64,000 nt of DNA from Reyranella sp. (lineage in GTDB: Bacteria > Pseudomonadota > Alphaproteobacteria > Reyranellales > Reyranellaceae): the NCBI GenBank assembly GCA_029946105.1, contig JAQSDW010000196.1:44598-108597 (forward strand), read 5' to 3'. Of this stretch, positions 25,515-34,427 are shown one piece after another. The notes under the pieces were generated by a model, which was not told the DNA's origin, made no database searches, and saw only the letters and a program-made list of their open reading frames with translations. The position numbers were made by a program, and so were the translations under genes. Position 1 is the stretch's first letter. The number at the start of each line of letters is the position of its first letter.

Positions 25515-27829
25515 ACGCGCTCGGGCGTCGCCGGCATATTGATGTGCTTGCCGCCCAGCGCGTCGACGATGGCGTTCATCACCGAGGGCAGCGAGCCCGC
25601 GCAGCCCGCCTCGCCGCAGCCCTTGGCGCCCAGCACGTTGGTCTTGGCCGGCACCGAGTGATAGTCGATCTTGAAGAACGGCGTGTCGGCCGCACGCGGC
25701 AGGGCGTAGTCGGTGAAGCTGCCGGTCAACAGCTGGCCCTCTTCGCTGTAAACCACGTGCTCGAACATCGCCTGGCCGATGCCCTGCACGACGCCGCCAT
25801 GGCTCTGGCCTTCGACCAGCAGCGGATTGATGACCGTGCCGAAGTCGCCGACCATGGTGTACTTCACCACTTCGACGACGCCGGTATCGGGATCGATCTC
25901 GACTTCCGCGACATGCGTGCCGTTGGGAAAGGCCGACGGCGCCGCCTCGTGGACGTGGCTGACGTCGAGCGTGTCGGGCACGCCCTCGGGCAGCTTCATG
26001 CCGCCGCGCAGACGCTCTGCAAGCTCCATGATGCCGATGCCGCGGTCGGTGCCGACGATGGTGAAGCGGCCGGCCTGGAATTCGATGTCGGCGGCCGAGG
26101 CTTCGAGCGCCACGCCTGCGATCTGCTTGCCCTTGTCGATCACCTTGTCGGAGGCTTCGACGATCGCGGCCCCGGAGGCCATGATCGACTTCGAGCCGCC
26201 GGTGCCGCCGCCCGCGATCAGCAGGTCGCTATCGCCCTGGACCAGTTTTATCTTCTTGAACGGGATGCCGAGCTTGGTGGTCAGCACCTGGGCGAAGGCC
26301 GACCAGTGGCCCTGTCCGTAGTCGAGCGTGCCGGTGATGATGGTGACGTCGCCATTGGGCTCGAAGCGGATACCGCCCATCTCGTTCGTCGGCGGCGCCG
26401 TCACTTCGAGATAATCGCCGATGCCCATCCCGCGCAGCTTGCCGCGCGCCTTGCTCTCGGCCTTGCGGCCGGCGAAGCCGTCGACGTCGGCGAGCTTCAG
26501 CGCCTTGTCGAGCAGGATGGTGAACTCGCCCGAATCGTAGACCGTGCCCGAGGCGGTCTTGTAAGGCATCTCCTCCGGCTTGATGTGGTTGCGCTTGCGC
26601 ATCTCGACCTGGTCGAGGCCCATCTCGCGCGCCGCGGTGTCGATCAACCGCTCCATGAAGTAGTTGGCCTCGGGTCGGCCGGCGCCACGATAGGCGCCAA
26701 TCGGCGAGGTGTGGGTGAAGCAGACCTTGGTCGCGACCTCGATCAGCGGCGTGCGATAGATGGCGGCAAGGTTGCGGGTGACGCCGAGCGCGCCCATGGC
26801 CGCGCCGACGTTCGAAAGGTAGCCGCCGAGATTGGCGTAGCCGGTAAGGCGCACGGCGAGGAAGGTGCCGTCCTTGTCGAGGGCAAGCTCGGCGTCGAAA
26901 TCGTGGTCGCGGCCGTGCTGGTCGGAGAGGAAGCTGCCGCTGCGGTCGTCGGTCCACTTCACCGGACGACCGAGGATCTTGGCGGCATGGAACATGCCGG
27001 CATACTCGGGATAGGGCGAACCCTTCATGCCGAACGAGCCGCCGACATTGCCGGTGAGGATGCGCATCTGCGCCGGCTTGACGCCGAGCAGTGCTGCCAT
27101 CTGGTGCTTGAGCCCGAACACGCCCTGATTGCCGGCCTGGAAGGTGTAGCGGTCGCTCGCCTTGTCGTAGGACGCCATCGCCGAGCGCGGCTCCATGGCG
27201 CAGACGACGATGCGGTTGCTGACCAGGCGCAGGCGCGTGACGTGCGCCGCCCTGGCGAAAGCCTCCTCGACCTTGGGCGCGTCGCCGTAGTGATAGTCGG
27301 CGCAGACATTGCCGGGTACGTCGTCGAACACCACGGGCGCGCCGGGCCGGGCGGCCTCGCGCGCTTCGGTGACGGCGGGCAGGGCCTCGATGTCGAGCAC
27401 GACCGCTTCGGCTGCGTCCCTGGCCTGTGCCTGCGTCTCGGCTACGACAAAGGCCACCGGGTCGCCGACGAAGCGCACCTTGTCGGTGGCGAGCGAATAG
27501 CGCGTCGGCGTCTTCATCGGCGAGCCGTCGCGCTGCGGCACCATCATCACCGTCTTCAGCGCGCCGTAGCCCGCGGCGTTGAGGTCGGCGCCGGTCCAGA
27601 CGCTGAGCACGCCCGGCATCCCGCGCGCTTCCTCGGCATCGACGCCCTTGATGATCCCGTGCGCCATCTGGCTGCGCACCATCACGCAATAGGCCTGGTT
27701 CTCGAGGCTGACGTCGTCGCTGTAGCGGCCCTCTCCCTTCAGCAGGGCCGGGTCCTCGTTGCGCGGCACGGGCTGGCCGACGCCGAATTTCATCAAATCG
27801 AGATTATCCGCTGCGAAAGGCGCGTTCAT
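25493..27829 (-). CDS. Xanthine dehydrogenase-family molybdopterin-binding subunit
   Basis: 778-residue large subunit of the molybdenum hydroxylase family from ATG 27829 (MNAPFAADNLDLMKFG). The N-terminal RYSDDVSLENQAYCVMVRS and GVLSVWTGADLNAAGYG segments, VGGSFGMKG near residue 260-268, IGAYRGAGRPEANYFMERL, and VLGAKGCGEAGCAGSLPSVMNAI near the C-terminus (the Glu of KGxGE is the catalytic base) are all family motifs. No [2Fe-2S] or FAD subunit gene is adjacent, which is unusual for a CoxL/XdhB-type enzyme. It is followed by the FAD hydroxylase and divergent from hydantoinase B. The substrate is probably an N-heterocycle, aldehyde or CoA ester. Confidence 0.9.
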   Translation of the reverse strand: MNAPFAADNLDLMKFGVGQPVPRNEDPALLKGEGRYSDDVSLENQAYCVMVRSQMAHGIIKGVDAEEARGMPGVLSVWTGADLNAAGYGALKTVMMVPQRDGSPMKTPTRYSLATDKVRFVGDPVAFVVAETQAQARDAAEAVVLDIEALPAVTEAREAARPGAPVVFDDVPGNVCADYHYGDAPKVEEAFARAAHVTRLRLVSNRIVVCAMEPRSAMASYDKASDRYTFQAGNQGVFGLKHQMAALLGVKPAQMRILTGNVGGSFGMKGSPYPEYAGMFHAAKILGRPVKWTDDRSGSFLSDQHGRDHDFDAELALDKDGTFLAVRLTGYANLGGYLSNVGAAMGALGVTRNLAAIYRTPLIEVATKVCFTHTSPIGAYRGAGRPEANYFMERLIDTAAREMGLDQVEMRKRNHIKPEEMPYKTASGTVYDSGEFTILLDKALKLADVDGFAGRKAESKARGKLRGMGIGDYLEVTAPPTNEMGGIRFEPNGDVTIITGTLDYGQGHWSAFAQVLTTKLGIPFKKIKLVQGDSDLLIAGGGTGGSKSIMASGAAIVEASDKVIDKGKQIAGVALEASAADIEFQAGRFTIVGTDRGIGIMELAERLRGGMKLPEGVPDTLDVSHVHEAAPSAFPNGTHVAEVEIDPDTGVVEVVKYTMVGDFGTVINPLLVEGQSHGGVVQGIGQAMFEHVVYSEEGQLLTGSFTDYALPRAADTPFFKIDYHSVPAKTNVLGAKGCGEAGCAGSLPSVMNAIVDALGGKHINMPATPERVWEALNS

Positions 27830-27907
27830 GGGAACCCATTTCAAAAGAGGGGAAATTAGACCTCGACTATAGCGCACGCGGGCATGCGCTGTGCTAGTGA
27901 TTCAGGC

Positions 27908-29605
27908 ATGTCCAACCTCGATCCCGTCACCTTGACCGTCATCCAGAACGGCCTGATCCAGGTCTGTAACGAAATGGACTTGGCTTTCGTCCGGGCGGCT
28001 TTCTCGCCGGTGATTTCCGAGGGCATGGACCGCTCCGACGGTATTTACGACGCAACCGACGGTTCCTTGATCGCACAGGGCGAACTGGGACTGCCGGTCT
28101 TCGTCGGCACCATGCAATTTTCGACCCGTGCCGTCATAGAGCGGGTGAAGAGCCACTATGCAGGAAAGGTGGAACCGGGCGACGTCTTCATCGTCAACGA
28201 CCCCTACCTCGGCGGCACCCATCTGATGGACGTGCGGTTCGTCAAACCGTTCTTCCATAAGGGCGAGCTGTTCGCCTGGCTCGCCAACACCGGCCACTGG
28301 CCCGATGTCGGTGGCATGGTGCCCGGGGGCTTTTCGGCCAGCGCCACCGAGGTTGAGCAGGAGGGCCTGCGCATGCCGCCGGTGAAGTTCTTCAAGAAGG
28401 GCGAGATGGATCAGGAGATCCTCTCGATCATCCTCAGCAACATCCGCATCGCCGACCAGCGCATCGGTGACATAAAGGCCCAGGCCGCGGCCCTCACGAC
28501 GGGCGAAGTGCGGCTGACGGCGCTGATCGATCGCTATGGCGCCGATGTCGTGCGGGCGGCGATCGCCGAAATGCGTCATCGCGCCGAGCGTCAGATGCGG
28601 GCCAAGATCTCGGGCATTCCTGATGGCGTCTACGAAGGAACGTCACTGGTCGACAGCGACGGCGTGGTCGACGAGCCGCTCACGATCCGCATGAAGGTGA
28701 CGAAAAAGGGCGAGACCCTCACCTTCGACATGACGGGCTCGAGTTCGCCCTGCCGTGGGCCGATGAACAGCGTCATCGCCACGACCAAGTCGGCGATCTA
28801 TCTCGCCATAAAGCACATTTTTCCCGACGTGCCGATCAATGCCGGCACCTTCGAACCGCTGCAGATCGTCGAGCCCGAGGGCACGTTCCTTTATGCGAAG
28901 TATCCGCGGCCGGTCTCGGGCTGCGCGGCCGAAGTAAGCCAGCGCATCGCCGAGGCGGTGTTCGCGGCACTTACGCATGCTATTCCCGACATTCTGTTCG
29001 CGGCACCTGCCGGTACGTCGGGCAATCTCGGCGTCGGCGGCTTCGATCCCGAGCGCAACCGCAGCTACATCATGTATCTCTTCACCGGCGGCGGTTACGG
29101 TGGCTTCCAGGGTGGCGATGGCCTCAGCAACGGCTGTTCGACCATCGGCATCTCCAAGATGCCGCCGGTCGAGGTGCTGGAGCAATTCTATCCGATCCTG
29201 TTCGAGGAGTTCTCGCTGCGCGAAGGCTCGGGCGGCGCCGGCGAATTCCGTGGCGGCTTCGGCATCAACTACGCCATCAAGCTCCGGCGCGGTGAGGCAC
29301 GGGTCTCCATGGTGATGGACCATGGCCGCACCGGCCCGCAGGGTGCGCGGGGTGGTGCCGCCGGCGGCGTCAACACGGTGGCCGTGATACAGGGCGGCAA
29401 GACCTACCATCCGCCGCATCTTTCCAAGGATCAGGATATCGAGATCGGCGTCGGCGACGTCGTGCGCGTGTCGACGCCGGGTGGCGGTGGCTTCGGCGAT
29501 CCCGCGAAGCGCGATCCTCTATCGATCACTCGCGATGTCGCGCGCGGCTACTACACCAGCGAACAGGCGCGCGAGAAATTCGGCCTGCGGCCTGCCGCGG
29601 AATGA
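27908..29605 (+). CDS. Hydantoinase B/oxoprolinase-family protein (HyuB-like)
   Basis: 565-residue HyuB-type subunit from ATG 27908 (MSNLDPVTLTVIQNG). Family motifs are FSPVISEGMDRSDGIYDA, GDVFIVNDPYLGGTHLMDVRF, NTGHWPDVGGMVPGG and the C-terminal LREGSGGAGEFRGGFG followed by GGGGFGDP. HyuB normally works with HyuA in ATP-dependent hydrolysis of hydantoins, 5-oxoproline, or carboxylation of ketones. No HyuA gene is present in this window, so either a separate partner exists or the gene acts alone. It is divergent from the molybdopterin subunit, with 78 bases between start codons. Confidence 0.9.
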   Translation: MSNLDPVTLTVIQNGLIQVCNEMDLAFVRAAFSPVISEGMDRSDGIYDATDGSLIAQGELGLPVFVGTMQFSTRAVIERVKSHYAGKVEPGDVFIVNDPYLGGTHLMDVRFVKPFFHKGELFAWLANTGHWPDVGGMVPGGFSASATEVEQEGLRMPPVKFFKKGEMDQEILSIILSNIRIADQRIGDIKAQAAALTTGEVRLTALIDRYGADVVRAAIAEMRHRAERQMRAKISGIPDGVYEGTSLVDSDGVVDEPLTIRMKVTKKGETLTFDMTGSSSPCRGPMNSVIATTKSAIYLAIKHIFPDVPINAGTFEPLQIVEPEGTFLYAKYPRPVSGCAAEVSQRIAEAVFAALTHAIPDILFAAPAGTSGNLGVGGFDPERNRSYIMYLFTGGGYGGFQGGDGLSNGCSTIGISKMPPVEVLEQFYPILFEEFSLREGSGGAGEFRGGFGINYAIKLRRGEARVSMVMDHGRTGPQGARGGAAGGVNTVAVIQGGKTYHPPHLSKDQDIEIGVGDVVRVSTPGGGGFGDPAKRDPLSITRDVARGYYTSEQAREKFGLRPAAE

Positions 29606-30129
29606 GCCTGTTGCGCCGACAGGCGATGGCCCTGCCTCTGGCTGTGGTCGCGGTGGGAGAGGCCGCAGCCCAGACCGGCTGGATCGTGGTGCAGGACAAC
29701 GACAATGCTTTCCTGGTCGATATGCCGGGAAGGCCCATCTACAGGGCGATCGACACGACGACGCCCGCCGGCACGCACTTCGTCTATCATTCCTACAGTC
29801 TCGAATATCGCCGGCTCTCCTTCGTGGCGCAGACGGCACTCTATCCCGTCGAAGTCGACGTCTCGCGGCCGCGTGCCAACCTGCAGATCGCGCTCGACGA
29901 CCGCGCCCAGCGCCTCGAGGGCGGCAAATGGAGCAAGGTTGACTGGCGCGACGTGCAGGGCGCCACTGCCGTCGAATCGATCGGCCCGATCGCCGGCGGC
30001 AGCGCGCTGCGCCAACTCTCGCTGCTGAAAGGCCGCCGCTTCGTGTCGCTGGGCTATCTGGCGCCAGCCGACGCGATGCGCGCGCCCGAGGCCGAACGCT
30101 TCTTCCGCTCGCTGAGGCTCACCGCATGA
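29602..30129 (+). CDS. Exported protein of unknown function
   Basis: 175 residues. A signal peptide is evident at the N-terminus (RRQAMALPLAVVAVGEAAAQ, cleavage near residue 24). The rest is an alternating beta-strand-rich sequence with FLVDMPGRPIYRAIDT and GGSALRQLSLLKGRRFVSLGYL and no recognised motif. No Cys remains in the mature part. It overlaps the upstream hydantoinase gene by four bases and the downstream asparaginase by four bases (ATGA), so it belongs to that operon. Function not identified. Confidence 0.75.
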   Translation: MSLLRRQAMALPLAVVAVGEAAAQTGWIVVQDNDNAFLVDMPGRPIYRAIDTTTPAGTHFVYHSYSLEYRRLSFVAQTALYPVEVDVSRPRANLQIALDDRAQRLEGGKWSKVDWRDVQGATAVESIGPIAGGSALRQLSLLKGRRFVSLGYLAPADAMRAPEAERFFRSLRLTA

Positions 30130-31148
30130 CATTGCCGCGCATAAAAGTCCTGGCCCTGGGCGGCACCATCGCCACGCGCCCCGACGCGTCGGGCGCCATG
30201 CAGATGGGTCTGGGCGCCGACGATCTCGTGGCGGCGGTGCCAGCTCTGGCGACGCTGGCTGCGATCGATGCCGAGACGGTGTCGAGAGTGGGTAGCCATT
30301 CGCTGAGCTTCGACCAGATCCATGCGCTGGCAGCCAAGATCGCCGGGCTCGACGTCGATGGCGTGATCGTGACCCAAGGCACCGACACGCTCGAGGAGAC
30401 GGCCTTCCTGCTCGACCTGCTGCTCGATCGCAACATTCCGGTGATCGTGACCGCCGCCATGCGCAACCCGGCGCTCACCTCGCCCGACGGACCGGGCAAC
30501 CTGCTGGCCGCCGTCCGTGTCGCCTGCGATCCCTGGGTGCGAGAGCATGCGCGGGCGCTGGGCGCGATGGCGGTGATGCTGGACGAAGTTTTCGCTGCGT
30601 CCGATGTGTTGAAGGTCCATCCGACCCGGCTCAATGCTTTCGCTTCGCCGCAGACTGGACCGCTTGCGGCGCTGGTCGAGGATCGCGTGGTGCCGCTCGC
30701 CTTGCCGGTGCGCGAAGCGATCACGAACGCGCGTGCCCGGATCGGCGACGTATCGGGCGCCCGCGAGCAACCCGTGGCGCTCTTCTGGATGGGGCTCGAC
30801 GAGCCGGGCTTCATGCTGGAAGCAATGCTCGATCATCGCGACCAGTTCGGCTACCGCGGCGTCGTGCTGGGGGCGATGGGCGGCGGTCACGTGCCGGAGC
30901 GCATCGCGCCGCTGGTGGCGCAACTCGCGGGCGCGCTGCCCACGGTCGTGTCACCGCGTGCGGGTGCCGGCGGGCCGATGTTGCGCCAGACCTACGGCGG
31001 TCCGAGTTCGGAGATTGCGCTGCGCAAGGAGGGCCTGATCTGGGGTGGCCGCCTGCAACCGCTCAAGGCGCGCGTGCTGTTGGAAACTTGCCTGCGCGGC
31101 GGGCTCGATCGCGCAGGCATCGCCCAGGTCTTCAACGCCTGGGGCTAG
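30126..31148 (+). CDS. Asparaginase-family amidohydrolase
   Basis: 340-residue type II-like bacterial asparaginase. The first nucleophile motif LGGTIATR gives Thr14. The second motif VTQGTDTLEET supplies Thr86-Asp87 at about 83-92. The remaining conserved stretch is TAAMRNP-type, followed by the family SPDGPGNLL. No signal peptide is visible, so it is probably cytoplasmic. Coupled by four-base overlaps to the preceding gene and, convergently, to the DUF983 remnant. It could act on asparagine or on another amide arising from hydantoin breakdown, given the preceding HyuB-like gene. Confidence 0.88.
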   Translation: MTLPRIKVLALGGTIATRPDASGAMQMGLGADDLVAAVPALATLAAIDAETVSRVGSHSLSFDQIHALAAKIAGLDVDGVIVTQGTDTLEETAFLLDLLLDRNIPVIVTAAMRNPALTSPDGPGNLLAAVRVACDPWVREHARALGAMAVMLDEVFAASDVLKVHPTRLNAFASPQTGPLAALVEDRVVPLALPVREAITNARARIGDVSGAREQPVALFWMGLDEPGFMLEAMLDHRDQFGYRGVVLGAMGGGHVPERIAPLVAQLAGALPTVVSPRAGAGGPMLRQTYGGPSSEIALRKEGLIWGGRLQPLKARVLLETCLRGGLDRAGIAQVFNAWG

Positions 31149-31542
31149 GCGAGCTGGCCGCGTGCATGCTTCGCCTCGGCGAAGCCGTGCATGCCCATGT
31201 ACCACTGCATCGCGACGATCAGTCCCTTCAGCGGCTGCAGCAGGCCGAGCGAGAGGCCGAGGATCAACGGCGCCCAGATCGCGGCGTGCAGCCAATAGTT
31301 CGGCATGAAGGCGATCTCGACATACATCGCCAGCGGCACGACCAGATGGCCGACCAGAATGATGGTCAGGTAGGCGGGAAAATCGTCGGCCCGGTGATGG
31401 TGGAACGGCTCGCCGCATTTGTCGCAAGCGTCGGCCACCTTCACGAAGGCGCGGAACAGATGGCCCTAGCCGCAGGCGGACACCGGCCCAGCAGGCCCCG
31501 CATCAGGTAGAGGCCACCTTTCTCCGTTTGCACCGTCGACAT
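31145..31542 (-). pseudogene. DUF983 membrane protein, broken by frameshift and amber stop
   Basis: Reading from the ATG at 31542 gives MSTVQTEKGGLYLMRGLLGRCP, then the frame is lost. Inserting one base into TGTCCGCCTGCGGC (about 31480) would restore the expected CPACG zinc motif, but the next codon is TAG in place of the usual Lys or Gln before GHLFRAFVKVADACDKCG. After that the sequence is intact to the stop: CDKCGEPFHHHRADDFPAYLTI, two membrane helices and the C-terminal tail. So two separate lesions lie within about 10 bases. The intact homologue would be about 131 residues with CxxC pairs and two helices. Only the downstream 100 residues (from 31444) form an open frame. Confidence 0.8.
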
Positions 31543-31568
31543 CACATTCTCCCTTCCTCGCCGCCGCT

Positions 31569-31594
31569 TGTATGTCCTTACAATTAGGCATACA
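31569..31594. promoter_or_regulatory. Dyad operator upstream of the MocR-type regulator
   Basis: TGTATG (31569-31574) and CATACA (31589-31594), perfect 6-base inverted arms separated by 14 bases. It ends 25 bases upstream of the regulator's ATG. MocR regulators bind such paired half-sites near their own promoters. Confidence 0.55.
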
Positions 31595-31619
31595 TTCAAG
31601 GCTGAAGAGAGGATATTGT

Positions 31620-32996
31620 ATGGATTGGGCCCCTACATTGGGCGACCAGCCCGGGCCGGTCTACGCGGGCATCGTCGAGGCGTTGACCCGTGATGTCGCC
31701 TCGGGCCGGCTCCATCGCGGCCAGCGGCTGCCGACGCATCGCGCGCTGGCCAAGGCTCTGGGCGTCGATCTCACCACGGTGACGCGCGCCTACAACGAGG
31801 CGCGGCGGCGTGGTCTCACCGAAGCGCGGGTCGGGCAGGGGACCTTCGTCGCCGAAAGCCGCGTGCACGCGCCGCGGGCGGCGGCGGCCGGGGTCGACTT
31901 CGACCTGTCGATGAACCTGCCACCCGAGCCGGTCGAGGCCGATCTGGAGGGCAGGGTGGCGCGCGGTCTCGCCGGCCTGCAGCGCGATTACGGCATCTCC
32001 GATTTCCTGAGCTATCAGCAGGCGGGTGGCAGCGAAGCCGACCGCGGCGTGGCGGCCGACTGGCTGCGCCGCCGCGTCCGCACCGCCGAGGCGAGCCGAC
32101 TGGTGGTGTTTCCGGGCACGCAGACGGCGCTCACCGGATTGTTGCTGGCGCACGCAAGGCCCGGCGATGTCGTGCTGGCCGATCACCTGACCTATCCCGG
32201 CTTCAAGGCCGCGGCCGCAGCGCTCGGCGTGCGTCTCGTCGGCGTGCCGTCGGATGGCGAGGGCATGATCCCGGCCGCGCTGGAAGAAGCCTGCCGTCGG
32301 CACGCGCCGAAGGCGGTGTATCTCATCCCGACGATCCATAATCCGACGACGCTCACGATCACGCCGGCCCGGCGCGAGCAGCTTGCCGCGGCAATTCGCC
32401 GAAACGACGTGTTGCTGTTCGAAGACGATGCCTACGGCAGCCTCGATCCCAAGGTCCAGCCGATCGCCACCTTGATTCCGGAGCGCAGCTATCTGGCGGT
32501 CAGCCTGTCGAAGTGCATCGCGCCGGGCCTTCGGGTGTCGTTCCTGCTCACGCCCGATCGCACCGCCGCCGCCATGCTCGGCAATGCGCTGCGCACGGTG
32601 GCGCAGATGCCGGTGCCGCTGATGGTCGCACTGGTCATGCGATGGCTGGCGGATGGCAGTGCCGATGCCATTATCTCCGCCATCGCAGCCGAGGCTGCGG
32701 CAAGACAGAAGCTGGCGGCAAAGGCACTTTCGGGTCAGACTTATGCAGCACATCCGAAGGGACACCATGTCTGGCTCACCTTGCCATCGACCTGGACCCG
32801 GGCCGAGTTCGCAGCGCATGTCCAACGACAGGGGCTTGCCGTGGTGACCAGCGACAGTTTCAGCGTGGATGGCGAGCCTCAGCACGCGATCCGCATTGCG
32901 CTGGGGGCCGCGCGTAGTCGCTCGGAGCTGGTGGGTGCGCTCGATGTGCTGACCGTTGCGCTCAAGTCACCGGCCTTCGCGTCTCGTATCGTATGA
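31620..32996 (+). CDS. MocR-type GntR/aminotransferase transcriptional regulator
   Basis: 458 residues from ATG 31620 with an AGAGAGGA ribosome-binding site. The N-terminal GntR winged helix (about 1-80) contains GQRLPTHRALAKALGVDLTTVTRAYNEARRRGL. The C-terminal aminotransferase-I fold binds PLP: Asp270 in FEDDAYG and the Schiff-base lysine K298 in SLSKCIAPG. It is followed directly (10 bases) by cioA, so it is the likely regulator of this oxidase, possibly in response to an amino acid or PLP. The palindrome just upstream suggests autoregulation. Confidence 0.9.
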   Translation: MDWAPTLGDQPGPVYAGIVEALTRDVASGRLHRGQRLPTHRALAKALGVDLTTVTRAYNEARRRGLTEARVGQGTFVAESRVHAPRAAAAGVDFDLSMNLPPEPVEADLEGRVARGLAGLQRDYGISDFLSYQQAGGSEADRGVAADWLRRRVRTAEASRLVVFPGTQTALTGLLLAHARPGDVVLADHLTYPGFKAAAAALGVRLVGVPSDGEGMIPAALEEACRRHAPKAVYLIPTIHNPTTLTITPARREQLAAAIRRNDVLLFEDDAYGSLDPKVQPIATLIPERSYLAVSLSKCIAPGLRVSFLLTPDRTAAAMLGNALRTVAQMPVPLMVALVMRWLADGSADAIISAIAAEAAARQKLAAKALSGQTYAAHPKGHHVWLTLPSTWTRAEFAAHVQRQGLAVVTSDSFSVDGEPQHAIRIALGAARSRSELVGALDVLTVALKSPAFASRIV

Positions 32997-33006
32997 GGTG
33001 AACGTC

Positions 33007-34425
33007 ATGTTCGAAGCCTTCGACGCGATCGTGCTGGCCCGGGCGCAGTTCGCCTTCACCGTCTCGTTCCATTTCATCTTTCCGTCCTTCTCGATCGGAC
33101 TCGCCAGCTACCTCGCCGTGCTCGAGGGGCTGTGGCTGTGGACCGGCCGGCAGATCTATCTCGACCTGTTCAAGTACTGGCTGAAGATCTTCGCGCTGGC
33201 CTTCGGCATGGGCGTGGTCTCGGGCATCGTCATGGCCTACCAGTTTGGTACCAACTGGGCGGCTTTCTCCGATAAGGCAGGACCGGTCATCGGGCCGCTG
33301 ATGGCCTACGAGGTGCTGACCGCCTTCTTCCTCGAGGCGGGCTTCCTGGGCGTCATGCTGTTCGGCATGAACCGCGTCGGCCGCACCTTGCATTTCGTCG
33401 CCACGCTGGCGGTCGCGGTCGGCACATTCATTTCCGCCTTCTGGATCCTCTCGGCCAACAGTTGGATGCAGACACCGACGGGTTTCGCCATGAACGCGGG
33501 CGGCCAGTTCGTCCCCGTCGATTGGCTGGCCGTGATCTTCAATCCGTCGTTTCCCTACCGGCTGGTCCATACGGTGTTCGGCGCCTATCTCACCACGGCA
33601 TTGGTCGTTGGTGCAGTCGGTGCCTGGCATCTCTTGCGCGAGCGCACGAATGATGGTGCGCGCGTCATGTTCTCCATGGCGATGGGCATGATCACCGTGG
33701 TGGCGCCGCTGCAGATCCTGGCCGGCGACCAGCATGGGCTGAACACGCTCGAACATCAGCCGGTCAAGGTCATGGCCATGGAAGGTCACTTCCAGAGCTA
33801 TCCCGACGGCGCGCCGCTCATCCTGTTCGGCTGGCCCGACAAGGCCGCGGCCAAGACGCTCTATGCGGTCGAGATCCCCAAGGCCTCGTCGCTGATCCTG
33901 AAGCACTCGCTCGACGCACCGCTCAAGGGGCTCGACTCGGTCGACCGCAAGGAGTGGCCGCCGGTGGCCATCGTCTTCTGGGCTTTCCGCATCATGGTCG
34001 GCATGGGGATGCTGATGCTGGCGCTTGCCGCCTTCAGCCTGCTCGCGCGCGTAAGGGGCCGGCTCTACGAGTGGCCGCTGCTGCATCGCTTTGCCCTCGT
34101 CATGGGACCGGCGGGCTTCGTGGCGGTGATCGCCGGCTGGGTGACGACCGAGGTCGGGCGCCAGCCCTATACGGTGCATGGCCTGCTGCGCACCGCCGAT
34201 TCGGCCTCCAGGCTCGATGCGCCGGCGGTCGCGGCCTCGCTGCTGGCATTCGTCGTGGTCTACTTCGTCGTCTTCGGCGCTGGCGTCTTCTACATTCTGA
34301 AGCTGATGAGCCATCCGCCGCACCGCGGCGAGCAGGGCCCGAGCCGCGGTGAGCCGGTGCGCGCGGGTGGCCTCACGCCGTCGCCCGTCGTGGCCGAGCA
34401 GCTGGCGACCGGCAGGGAGGCCTGA
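33007..34425 (+). CDS. cioA: Cytochrome bd-type quinol oxidase subunit I (CioA)
   Basis: 472-residue heme subunit of a bd-type terminal oxidase that reduces O2 with quinol. The N-terminal heme-ligand region is RAQFAFTVSFHFIFPSFSIGL (His22). The quinol/heme-b595 elements GMGVVSGIVMAYQFGTNW, ETxxFLEAGFLGVMLFG and the GRQPYTVHGLLRTADS motif are present. The short Q-loop and lack of long insertions match the cyanide-insensitive CioA type. Up to nine membrane helices are predicted by hydrophobicity. A cioB gene follows after two bases. Confidence 0.93.
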   Translation: MFEAFDAIVLARAQFAFTVSFHFIFPSFSIGLASYLAVLEGLWLWTGRQIYLDLFKYWLKIFALAFGMGVVSGIVMAYQFGTNWAAFSDKAGPVIGPLMAYEVLTAFFLEAGFLGVMLFGMNRVGRTLHFVATLAVAVGTFISAFWILSANSWMQTPTGFAMNAGGQFVPVDWLAVIFNPSFPYRLVHTVFGAYLTTALVVGAVGAWHLLRERTNDGARVMFSMAMGMITVVAPLQILAGDQHGLNTLEHQPVKVMAMEGHFQSYPDGAPLILFGWPDKAAAKTLYAVEIPKASSLILKHSLDAPLKGLDSVDRKEWPPVAIVFWAFRIMVGMGMLMLALAAFSLLARVRGRLYEWPLLHRFALVMGPAGFVAVIAGWVTTEVGRQPYTVHGLLRTADSASRLDAPAVAASLLAFVVVYFVVFGAGVFYILKLMSHPPHRGEQGPSRGEPVRAGGLTPSPVVAEQLATGREA

Positions 34426-34427
34426 TC

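Noticed and set aside
31475..31485. TAG in the DUF983 gene read as pyrrolysine
   Set aside because: There is also a frameshift next to it, and pyrrolysine is not expected in this group or at this position.
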